In this document: one piece after another, positions 34,078-41,660 of the stretch | How positions within the stretch are numbered: the stretch's first letter is position 1 | Layout: each line of letters begins with the position of its first letter | From: Arthrobacter crusticola | GTDB lineage: Bacteria > Actinomycetota > Actinomycetes > Actinomycetales > Micrococcaceae | Length of the DNA: 64,000 bases | NCBI RefSeq assembly: GCF_004357995.1 | Contig: NZ_SMTK01000003.1 | Span: 124,001-188,000, forward strand | Direction: 5' to 3' | Made by a program: the position numbers and the translations under genes | Notes under the pieces: model-generated | What the model saw: the letters and a program-made list of their open reading frames with translations, nothing else | Database searches by the model: none | What the model was told of the DNA's origin: nothing

Positions 34078-34114
34078 GGGTGCCTTGGCTGCCTGGAGCG
34101 GCCAGAAGCCGTGG

Positions 34115-34255
34115 CTACCTGCCGAAATTCTTCCCGTAGCGGGTCTTGTCGGCGCGGTTGTACGAGCCGGGGCGGCGGCTCTGCGCGCCGCCGCGCTTCT
34201 GCATCACCTTGGAGACAACAATCGGGGCCAGCGCCCAGAGGATTCGCTTGAGCAT
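34115..34255 (-). CDS. Small basic protein, unknown function
   Basis: 46 residues: a short hydrophobic start (MLKRILWALAPIVVSKVM) then a basic, Gly/Arg/Tyr-rich tail ending KTRYGKNFGR. AAGGAC precedes the ATG with good spacing. The pattern resembles small membrane-associated proteins conserved in actinobacteria; function not recognised. Confidence 0.6.
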   Translation of the reverse strand: MLKRILWALAPIVVSKVMQKRGGAQSRRPGSYNRADKTRYGKNFGR

Positions 34256-34310
34256 GACGGTTTGTCCTTTCGTCCGGAGCCGGAATCGGCATCGATACTA
34301 ATCCTACTGA

Positions 34311-35786
34311 CTAATCGTCCGTCGAGGGACCGTTCGTCACGAAATCCCGCAGTGCCGCCAGCTGCGTCCGGCGCACCTCCGGGTTCAGGTACATCATGTG
34401 GCCGGCTTCGTGGAAGTGGTGGGAGAAGCGCGCCTTCGCCTGGTCGCTGACGGCCATGTGCGCCCAGACGTATTCGGCGGCGAAGTGCGGGGTGGCGCCG
34501 TCGTAGTAGCCGTAATCGACGTGCACGCGGAGGGCGGGGTTGTGGACGAGGAGGCGTTCGAGCACGTTCGAGACATCCACGGGCGCCCCCTCGAAGGTGC
34601 GGTAGCTCCAGGGCTGCACCCTGGCGGTGAGGATCTCGTAGGGGAGGTCGTTCTCATAGCCCAGTTCGGCGCGCACGTAGTGGTTCATCGCCGCCGCGAA
34701 GGGCCCGGTGATCGCCCGCATGCTTGGATCGTCCCAGGAGTCCGAGTTCTGGAGGTTTTCCGGAGGGGCGGTGAACCTGCCATCAATCCGGCCGACGGCC
34801 AGGCCTTCCCCGCGCAGCAGTTCGGCAGCGAACTCGGAGTAGTCCCAGCGCAGGTTGGTGCGCCGGATGAATCCCTCATCGAGGGTGGTGAGGGCGCTCA
34901 GGCGGGCGACGACATCGTCATACTCGGCCGGGGTGAGCCGGTTGCCCTGGGTGAGGGCGTAGCCGAAGTCCGCGGCGGCGAACTGCTCCGCGTCCCGCAC
35001 CACCTCGGCCAGGTCCCGCCCGCCGTGTCGGCCATGGAAGTGGGCGATGGCGGCGTAGGTGGGAAGGTGGAGGGCGTAGGGCAGGTCGCTGCCCGGGAAG
35101 AAGCGCAGGGTCGACATATTGAGCACCGTGGAAATCAGGCCAAGGCCGTTCACCGCCATCCCATAGGCGTCGAACAGGCGGCCGGCGACGGCGACCGCAC
35201 GCAGCGTGCCGTAGGACTCGCCGACGAGGTACTTGGGCGACAGCCAGCGGTTGTTGCGGGTTGTCCAGAGGCGGATCACCTCGGCGACGAGGTCCCGGTC
35301 CTCGATGAAGGCGTGGAATTCGTCGGTCTTCTCCCCCTCCACGACGCGCGAGAAGCCGGTGTTGACCGGGTCGATCATCACGAGGTCACTGGTTTCGAGC
35401 AGGGATCCGGGGTTGTCGACCAGCCCGAAGGGGGCGGGGGTCATCGCTCCGACGTCACCGGCGTCCACCAGCCGCGGCCCGAGCAGGCCCAGATGGAGCC
35501 ACACCGAGGAGGACCCCGGCCCGCCGTTGAAGGCGAAGGTCACCGGCCGCCCGGGCTCGCCGTCGTCCTTGGTGTAGGCAGCCACGAAGATTTCGGCCTT
35601 GGGACGGAAGCCGTCGGCCCTGCCGTCCTTGGTTTCCTCCCGGCGCAGCACGAGCCGTCCGGTGGTCGTCGTGTACTTCAGGCCCGACGGCGAAGTATGG
35701 CCGCGTGAGACGAAGTCGTCGCTGACGTCCTTCGATTCGGTGGGCGGGTCGGCGGGAGTCGGGGTTCCTGTCGGGTCATCAGCCAT
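34311..35786 (-). CDS. Serine carboxypeptidase-like (S10) peptidase
   Basis: 491 residues, alpha/beta-hydrolase fold of the S10 family. FAFNGGPGSSSVWLH forms the oxyanion region (about 90-104), VGESYGT holds the nucleophilic Ser (about 192), VDYGYYDGATP the Asp and EAGHMMY the His. No signal peptide is seen, as in many bacterial homologues annotated peptidase S10. The ATG follows TAGGCT (35798-35793) by six bases (leaderless). Confidence 0.87.
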   Translation of the reverse strand: MADDPTGTPTPADPPTESKDVSDDFVSRGHTSPSGLKYTTTTGRLVLRREETKDGRADGFRPKAEIFVAAYTKDDGEPGRPVTFAFNGGPGSSSVWLHLGLLGPRLVDAGDVGAMTPAPFGLVDNPGSLLETSDLVMIDPVNTGFSRVVEGEKTDEFHAFIEDRDLVAEVIRLWTTRNNRWLSPKYLVGESYGTLRAVAVAGRLFDAYGMAVNGLGLISTVLNMSTLRFFPGSDLPYALHLPTYAAIAHFHGRHGGRDLAEVVRDAEQFAAADFGYALTQGNRLTPAEYDDVVARLSALTTLDEGFIRRTNLRWDYSEFAAELLRGEGLAVGRIDGRFTAPPENLQNSDSWDDPSMRAITGPFAAAMNHYVRAELGYENDLPYEILTARVQPWSYRTFEGAPVDVSNVLERLLVHNPALRVHVDYGYYDGATPHFAAEYVWAHMAVSDQAKARFSHHFHEAGHMMYLNPEVRRTQLAALRDFVTNGPSTDD

Positions 35787-35821
35787 GGCACGAGCCTAGC
35801 CGTCGTTGATTCAGGCAACCA

Positions 35822-37351
35822 CTAGGAGTCCACAGGTTGGGCGGGACGCCGGGCGGCCTTGGGCGCCTCGCCCGTCCAGACGGTGCCCTGGTGCGGCCGC
35901 GCGTAGAACAGCGCCGCCGCCAGGCCGATGAGGATGACCGTGGCCGGCAGGTAGAGGGCCTGCCCCATGGAGAGCGCATAGCCGGCCTGGGCCGCCTCGG
36001 GCAGGGCCGACCCGGCGCCCGCGGATCCGCCGGCGAGGTTGGCGCTGAGCCGGGCCTGCATCATCGCCGCGATGGCGGAGCTGCCGAGGACCGCGCCGAC
36101 CTGCCGCGTGGTGTTGTACACACCCGAGCCGGCCCCGGCCAGTGACGGGTCCAGGTTGCGGGTGGCGGTGAGGGAGACCGGGGCCCAGATGCCGGCGCTT
36201 GAGAGTCCGAGAAGCGAGACCGGAAGCAGGATCAGCCACAGGGGGACATCCGGGGTGAGGATCGCTCCCAGCCAGAACAGGGCGGCCGACATCCCGGCAA
36301 AGCCGAGCACCGCCATCAGGCGGGGGTTGTTGCGCTGGACAAACCTGCCCACAAACGGCGCCAGGACACCGGACACGACGGCCATCGGAGTGAGCAGAAG
36401 GGCCGCCTGCGTCGGGCTGAGCCCCCGCACGTTCTGGGCGTAGAGCATCAGGGGCAGGGCCATGGTGGTGATCGAGAAGCCCATGGCGGTGATCGAGGTG
36501 TTCGCGAGGGAGAAGTTGCGGTCCCGGAACAGCCGCAGCGGAAGCAGCGGTTCCGCCCGGTTGAGGCGCTGCCACAGCACGAAGGCGGTGAGGAGGACCA
36601 GCCCGGCGATGATCAGGGACCACACGGTCACCGGCCCGGCGATGGTGCCCCAACCGTACGATTCCCCCTCCTGGATGCCGAAGACGAGGCAGAACATCCC
36701 CGCCGCACTGAGCAGCACGCCGAGGAGGTCGAAGCGGTGGCTGTTCGTTTTCAGTCGTGGCACGAGCCGGTAGGCCAGAATGAATCCGATCACTCCCACC
36801 GGGAGGTTGATGAAGAAGATCCATTCCCACCCCAGGCTGTCCACCAGGACACCGCCGAGGACCGGGCCGACGAGGGTGGCCACGCCGGCCACCGATCCCC
36901 ACAGTCCCATGGCGGTGCCGCGCCGTTCCGGCGGGAAGATGCGGGTGATCACCGACATGGTCTGGGGGGTCATGAAGGCGGCCCCCAGGCCCTGGAGGAC
37001 GCGGGCAAGAATAAGGGTTCCGACCGAATCGGCAAGCCCGCACCAGGCGCTGGAAAGGGTGAAGACCACGAGCCCCACGAGATAGATCCGGCGCGGCCCG
37101 AAGCGGTCACCCAGCCTGCCGGTGATGAGCAGCGGTACGGCGAACGCCAGCAGGTAGGCGCTGGTGACCCAGATGACCTCGTCCAGGGAGGCGCCAAGGC
37201 CCTCCATGATGGCCGGGGTCGCCACCGATACGATCGTCGAGTCGACGAGGATCATGAAAAACCCGATGACGAGGGACCACAGGGCGGGCCAGGGCCGGAT
37301 GTCCCCGCCCTCGGAAGTCGGCTGGGCGGTTACCGGTTCGTCGCGGGGCAT
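35822..37351 (-). CDS. DHA2-family MFS drug transporter (EmrB/QacA type)
   Basis: 509 residues with about 14 predicted membrane helices. Motif A is GRLGDRFGPRR after helix 2 (about 77-87), motif C lies near GPVLGGVLVDSLGWEW, and the start DSTIVSVATPAI is typical. These proton-driven pumps export drugs or metabolites. TAACCT (37364-37359) lies seven bases before the ATG. No regulator adjoins. Confidence 0.9.
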   Translation of the reverse strand: MPRDEPVTAQPTSEGGDIRPWPALWSLVIGFFMILVDSTIVSVATPAIMEGLGASLDEVIWVTSAYLLAFAVPLLITGRLGDRFGPRRIYLVGLVVFTLSSAWCGLADSVGTLILARVLQGLGAAFMTPQTMSVITRIFPPERRGTAMGLWGSVAGVATLVGPVLGGVLVDSLGWEWIFFINLPVGVIGFILAYRLVPRLKTNSHRFDLLGVLLSAAGMFCLVFGIQEGESYGWGTIAGPVTVWSLIIAGLVLLTAFVLWQRLNRAEPLLPLRLFRDRNFSLANTSITAMGFSITTMALPLMLYAQNVRGLSPTQAALLLTPMAVVSGVLAPFVGRFVQRNNPRLMAVLGFAGMSAALFWLGAILTPDVPLWLILLPVSLLGLSSAGIWAPVSLTATRNLDPSLAGAGSGVYNTTRQVGAVLGSSAIAAMMQARLSANLAGGSAGAGSALPEAAQAGYALSMGQALYLPATVILIGLAAALFYARPHQGTVWTGEAPKAARRPAQPVDS

Positions 37352-37415
37352 GGTTCACAGGTTACTCCTGTGCGCCGACGAAACCCGCGCTGATACCCGG
37401 GCCACCGGCCGTAGG

Positions 37416-37450
37416 GGGCCCGGCTCCGGTCGGTCGACCGGGCCGGGCCC
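37416..37450 (-). terminator. Hairpin downstream of hmp
   Basis: GGGCCCGGC (37416-37424) pairs with GCCGGGCCC (37442-37450); the loop itself holds a GGTCG/CGACC stem. It follows the hmp stop on the minus strand by about 80 bases. Confidence 0.6.
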
Positions 37451-37527
37451 GCCGGACCTCCGCTCGTCCCTTTGTTCCGTCCCGGGCGGGGTGCGGCGCC
37501 CCACCGCACCCCGGGGCTTCGGCCCGG

Positions 37528-38748
37528 TTATGCCGCCTGGGCTACGTCGTCGGCGATCCAGAGGTCAGGGCCGAAAACCTCGTAGTGGATGTCCCGCGGC
37601 GAGACCCCGCGCCGCAGCAGCGAGGTGCGGATGCCCTGCATGAAGGGCAGCGGGCCGCAGAGGAAGTATTCGGCCCCCTCGGGAAGGGCGATCGGATCGA
37701 TGTTCATGCGCCCCGGCCGGCGGTCATGGCTTCCGCCCCTGAAGGCGCCGCTGGTCGAGTCCCATGCCACGAACCGGGCGGAGGGGACTCCGGCCAGGTC
37801 TTCCTGGATCTGGCGCTGGAGGATGGCGGGGCCCGGGTTCCGGTCGACATGGAGGAAGGTGACGCTGCGCTGGCTCCCGGTGCGGGCCAGGTGGGACAGC
37901 ATGCCGGCGTGCGGGGTGATGCCGACGCCGGCGCTGGCAAGGACGAGCGGCCGGTCGGAGGGCCGCAGCACCACTTCCCCGAACGGGGCGGAGACCTGTA
38001 CGCGGTCGCCGAGGTGGAAGCGGTCGTGGAGGGCGGCCGACACCTCCCCCTGGGGGCCCGTTGCGGGGCGTTCGCGCTTGACGGTGATCTGCCTGGTGCT
38101 CCCGTCGTCGGCCCGGGACAGGCTGTACTGCCGGGGCTGGAGGAGCCCGTCCTGCATGGGGATCCGCACCGAGACATACTGGCCCGGCAGCGAGGCCGCG
38201 GCGGCGGCGCCGTCGGCCGGTTCAAGCACCAGCGTGACGACACCTTCGGTCTCGGCGGTCTTCCGGGTGATCGTCCACTCGCGCCAGACCTCCGTGCTGG
38301 CAAGGCCGGCGGTCCGGTAGAGGTCCCGTTCCTGGTTGATCAGGACGTTGGCCATGAGCCAGTACACCTCGTCCCACGCCGCCGCGACGTCGGCCGTCAC
38401 CGCCGCGCCCAGGACGTCGACGATGGCCCACATCAGGTGCTCGTGTACGAGCCCGTACTGCTCCGGGCGGACTCCCAGGGAGGCGTGCTTATGTGAGATG
38501 CGCGCCAGCAGTTGGTCGGGCAGCTCGTCCGCCTTGTTCAGCAGATGCCCGGCGAAGGCGGCAATTGAGCCTGCGAGGGCCTCCTGTTGGCGGCCGCCGG
38601 CCTGGTTTCCCCGGTTGAAGACGCCGTCGAGCAGCTCCGGGTGTGCTTCGAACAGGTGAGTGTAGAACCGTTGGGTGATCTCTCCGAGATTTTCGCCGAC
38701 CACGGGAAGCGTGGCAGCGATCACGGGGCGAGACTGATCGGACAACAT
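37528..38748 (-). CDS. hmp: Flavohemoglobin, nitric oxide dioxygenase
   Basis: 406 residues, the full three-domain length. The globin domain (1-140) has the proximal-His region KHASLGV; the FAD domain carries RQYSLSRA; the NAD domain carries ASAGVGITPHAGML and ends EVFGPDLW. The enzyme converts NO and O2 to nitrate using NAD(P)H. A perfect AT-rich inverted repeat (38854-38876) lies about 105 bases upstream of the ATG and is the likely site of a NO-responsive or related repressor. Confidence 0.93.
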   Translation of the reverse strand: MLSDQSRPVIAATLPVVGENLGEITQRFYTHLFEAHPELLDGVFNRGNQAGGRQQEALAGSIAAFAGHLLNKADELPDQLLARISHKHASLGVRPEQYGLVHEHLMWAIVDVLGAAVTADVAAAWDEVYWLMANVLINQERDLYRTAGLASTEVWREWTITRKTAETEGVVTLVLEPADGAAAAASLPGQYVSVRIPMQDGLLQPRQYSLSRADDGSTRQITVKRERPATGPQGEVSAALHDRFHLGDRVQVSAPFGEVVLRPSDRPLVLASAGVGITPHAGMLSHLARTGSQRSVTFLHVDRNPGPAILQRQIQEDLAGVPSARFVAWDSTSGAFRGGSHDRRPGRMNIDPIALPEGAEYFLCGPLPFMQGIRTSLLRRGVSPRDIHYEVFGPDLWIADDVAQAA

Positions 38749-38853
38749 TGGTGTTTTTCCTTCGACGCAAATGATGGACCGCAGAGGTCCTTGGGGCCGG
38801 GCGGGAGCGGCGCGGAGGCGTCGGCTGGCGCGGGGACTGGTCCCACTCTAGTA

Positions 38854-38876
38854 AATTTCTACAGCCTGTAGAAATT
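38854..38876. promoter_or_regulatory. Perfect 11-1-11 inverted repeat upstream of hmp
   Basis: Arms AATTTCTACAG and CTGTAGAAATT are separated by one C. This AT-rich island in a GC-rich genome sits in the 263-bp gap between hmp and tRNA-Ala. It is a strong operator candidate; the binding protein (Rrf2/NsrR or BlaI type) is not identifiable from sequence. Confidence 0.7.
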
Positions 38877-39011
38877 GAATGGTCTCCCTCACGTGCGCCT
38901 CCCGAAGGACCCACCCGCCAGCACCGGCCGTCGGAGCCGGGAGCGGGCACCGCGGGTGCTTCCGGGCCGGCTTTGAGCAAACCGGGAACTATTCGCTAGA
39001 GTGAGGGGGTC

Positions 39012-39084
39012 GGGGCTTTAGCTCAGTTGGTAGAGCGTTTCGTTCGCAATGAAAAGGTCAGGGGTTCGATTCCCCTAAGCTCCA
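39012..39084 (+). tRNA. tRNA-Ala (anticodon CGC)
   Basis: 73-nt cloverleaf. The acceptor stem is GGGGCTT/AAGCTCC with the alanine identity pair G3:U70, the D arm is GCTC...GAGC, the anticodon stem is TTTCG/TGAAA with loop TTCGCAA (anticodon CGC), and the T arm is AGGGG-TTCGATT-CCCCT with discriminator A. CCA is not encoded. Its 3' half (from 39051) is duplicated at 47808-47844, so it is the attachment site of the integrated element. Confidence 0.95.
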
Positions 39085-39087
39085 CTG
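39051..39087. repeat. attL: 3' half of tRNA-Ala
   Basis: 37-bp direct repeat identical to 47808-47844; it covers the anticodon-stem 3' strand through the acceptor end plus CTG. Confidence 0.9.
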
Positions 39088-39152
39088 CAAAGGCCCTTTG
39101 GCCTGCGGAAACGTCGGGACGAAGGGCTTTTCTCCTGGCCCGCGGAGGCTCA

Positions 39153-39165
39153 ACCACACGGAAAC
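39153..39165. repeat. Possible integrase arm site, left
   Basis: ACCACACGGAAAC, 66 bp inside attL, followed by a further CCACAC. The same 13-mer in the same orientation occurs at 47681-47693 near the other end. Confidence 0.45.
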
Positions 39166-39245
39166 CACACGCTTTCGTCGACGTTGGGTTGGGCCGGTGG
39201 CGTTGAGTTCCGTCCGTCCCGAACTTTCGTTGTGGTAGCTGCCAT

Positions 39246-40441
39246 TCACATAGACATATGTTCCGGACCGGGTGGTGACTCCGTGCCGAACTTTTGGAGG
39301 GTCGCCGTGAGGTCCGGTGACTCGGTCGCCTTGGCGATGTAGTGCTTCTCTGTGATTGCCGTCCCGGAATGACCCAGTTGGGCGGCGGCTTGCCTGGAGC
39401 CGTACTCCTGGTTGATGAGAGTGGCAACTGATTTACGGAAGACATGCGGAGTGACCCATTCGTAGGGCGATCCCGCGCGGGCGTCCCGCCATTGCCTGCG
39501 GAAGTTGTGGGGACTGCGCACTGTCCCCGTGGAGGACGGAAACAGCATGTCTTCGGGTTTGGGCTGATCGGCCGAATACCTGCGTTGGAGTGTTTGCACG
39601 GCAAAGGGCGGCATCCTCATGGTGCGGAAGCCCGCTTTTGTCTTCGGATGGTCTTGCCGGTAGGCGCCGCGGCCTTTCTCCATGACGACGGTTCCCGAGA
39701 TGGTAATGGTGGGCGGTTCCGCTTGGAGATCCACGTCCTGCCAACGGATGGCCAGGACCTCACCAATTCGGGCGCCCGTGGCAAGGAAGATATCGAGAAC
39801 GTCCAGTAGGTCTGCCGCGCGTGGCCGCCCCTGGTGGGCGGGGTCCTTTTGCCACGCGGCAATGACAGTCCGGAGCTTCCGAACGTCTTCGACGGACAGT
39901 GCCTTGACGTCTTTCCTGGCGATTTTAATGGGTCCGACATCCCGGACTGGATTACTGCGCAGGGCATCGTGCCGGAGCGCGAGACCGATCATGCCGGTCA
40001 GAACGATTTTGGATGACGTGCGGTGGCAGGGTGGTCTGCGGCGACGTTTTTGAGGAACCGGTCGATACGGCCGGTGCTCAGCTCGTGCAGCCGGAGCCCG
40101 GCCAGTGCGGGTTCGATGACACGCCTGTAGGTGTCACGGTGGCCATCGATGGTCCTTCGGCCCGCGCGACCATTGTTTTCAATCTCTTCGAACCACAGAT
40201 CGCTGAGCTCGGATAGCCGAGTGGTTTTGGAAATTTCACTTGAGGTAGGGGCTCGCCGATCTTGGAATGAAGTGACAAGGGTCCGCTCGGCGGCGGCTCC
40301 GCTGGTTCCCCAGGCTTCGGCGGTGCGGGTGACGCCGTCGGTGTCGCGGTATCTTGTCGTCGCACGCCAGCGGCCATTCGGGTGTTTTTTCCGGCTGATC
40401 TTCCCCCATGTTCCGAGCGGTAGAGGAGGCCTGGGTGACAT
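39246..40441 (-). pseudogene. Tyrosine recombinase (integrase), frameshifted
   Basis: The N-terminal part (39998-40441, 147 residues) carries the arm- and core-binding domains, including GKISRKKHPNGRWRA and HELSTGRIDRFLKNV. The catalytic domain (39246-39992) is in another frame, with the active residues TGARIGEVLAIRW (Arg), HVFRKS (His-x-x-Arg), LGHS and KHYIAK (Tyr). Joining the frames near 40000-40015 gives one protein of about 395 residues, so a one-base indel has probably inactivated it; a sequencing error is the alternative. It reads towards attL, and its ATG abuts the excisionase stop. Confidence 0.85.
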
Positions 40442-40657
40442 TTAGGCTTCCAATCGAGAAGACAGCCAGGAGTCGTAGTCGGTGCGGCTGATTCGGAGAT
40501 GCCTTCCGATCCGATACGCGCGGGGGCCGAGGTGTTTGACCCGCCACTGGTAAAACGTCTGCTCTGGAATCTGTAGCTGGGTGCAAATGTCCTTCGGGGT
40601 CAGCCACTGATCGTCGGCAGCTTCCACAGTGCTGCTGCTTTCTGGGGTGGTCGTCAT
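40442..40657 (-). CDS. Excisionase-like HTH protein (AlpA/Xis type)
   Basis: 71 residues with one MerR-like HTH (WLTPKDICTQLQIPEQTFYQ) and a recognition wing (GPRAYRIGRHLRISRTD). Such proteins bend DNA to direct excision by a tyrosine integrase. Its TAA is immediately followed by the integrase ATG, so the two are co-transcribed. An adenine-rich AAAG lies upstream as a weak ribosome-binding site. Confidence 0.82.
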   Translation of the reverse strand: MTTTPESSSTVEAADDQWLTPKDICTQLQIPEQTFYQWRVKHLGPRAYRIGRHLRISRTDYDSWLSSRLEA

Positions 40658-41072
40658 GAAATTCTTTCCGTCGTAGTTGCCGGCCCAAGGGCAGGGTCTG
40701 TTCCCCGTTCATGGGAGCAGGGTGTCGGGACGGCATGACGGACACTTGAAAGGTTGACGCCAGCGGCGCCACCGGGGCCCTGCACGTGCTCGGGAAGAGT
40801 GCATATCAAACGTGCCATATGACTGGGCGTGAGTCGGCACTCACGGCGATTGCCTTGGATGCCAGAGGTGTGAGGTGGTTGGTGCGTTCGTGGACGGGCT
40901 TCGAACGAGATCGCTCCGTGGAGCTGGTGGTGGCGGACTTCAGGTCTAGCCAACCTTTGTCGGGATCTTCACTGAAGGGGCTGCCACGTCCAAGTTTGGC
41001 GGCATATGCGCTATGTCGGCGTCTCGTCGAGCGCCGAACCTTAAGATTCGTTATGTCTGGCACACTACGTAG
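40658..41072. other. Intergenic stretch inside the element
   Basis: 415 bp with open frames on both strands, none with a ribosome-binding site or recognisable sequence. It probably contains the xis-int promoter (minus) and that of the gene at 41073 (plus). Nothing else is seen. Confidence 0.4.
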
Positions 41073-41330
41073 ATGACGCCGATGGAAATCTTGATGAAAG
41101 AAGCCCGTGCTCAAAGGACGGTACTCATAACCGCCGCTGAATCAGATGGATCCGTAGAAACGCGCGAGATTGAGCCATACAGTCTCCGCCCTGGGAAGCA
41201 GGGTGCTGAGCAGCGGCTCTTCGGTTGGTGCATGACGCGAAACGCAATAAGAAGCTGGAGCATCTCAAACATTCAGAAATCCGAGCCGACGGGGAACGAC
41301 TTCAGCCCTCGTTGGCCCATCGAATTCTAG
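41073..41330 (+). CDS. Small WYL-like domain protein
   Basis: 85 residues. The stretch TREIEPYSLRPG, then RLFGWCMTRNAIRSWSISNI, resembles the strand pattern of WYL domains (ligand-sensing modules of defence-island regulators) but lacks an HTH. The match is by eye and weak. ATGs at 41073 and 41082 are both possible. It is transcribed away from the integrase and towards the OLD gene. Confidence 0.5.
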   Translation: MTPMEILMKEARAQRTVLITAAESDGSVETREIEPYSLRPGKQGAEQRLFGWCMTRNAIRSWSISNIQKSEPTGNDFSPRWPIEF

Positions 41331-41454
41331 GGCTGCCGGTGCCTGCACGAGGGGGTAATGGGTGAACCATGCCCATAGCCCGAATCGAGCTATGCAATAA
41401 CGTCGGTGCCTGATGTAAGACTGTCAGTTCTCGATGCAGGAGGGAAGGTTAGCC

Positions 41455-41646
41455 ATGGATGCAATGCGGACGCGGGTACGTCACAACACGGCCCCCTCGC
41501 CCAACGGCTGTAGGCGATGTGGACATGAATTGCGCGCGCACGGTTTCCAGTTCTGTCGGGCAACGGGGTTGCATCCTTGGGAGCCACCGACTGACAAGCA
41601 GCGCAAGGCCCGGATGCTAGCCCGAGCACGGCTGCTTAGCTCCTAA
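41455..41646 (+). CDS. Small Cys/His-containing protein
   Basis: 63 residues with CRRCGHEL and a FQFCRATGLH segment, a possible small zinc site, and an Arg/Lys-rich tail. AGGAGGGAAGG (41438-41448) gives a strong ribosome-binding site for the ATG at 41455. It converges on the OLD gene with 14 bp between stops. Function unknown. Confidence 0.55.
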   Translation: MDAMRTRVRHNTAPSPNGCRRCGHELRAHGFQFCRATGLHPWEPPTDKQRKARMLARARLLSS

Positions 41647-41660
41647 GGCGCGTCGAGTTG

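Noticed and set aside
40786..41076. 96-codon open frame inside the element
   Set aside because: No ribosome-binding site or recognisable sequence, and a competing frame on the other strand.
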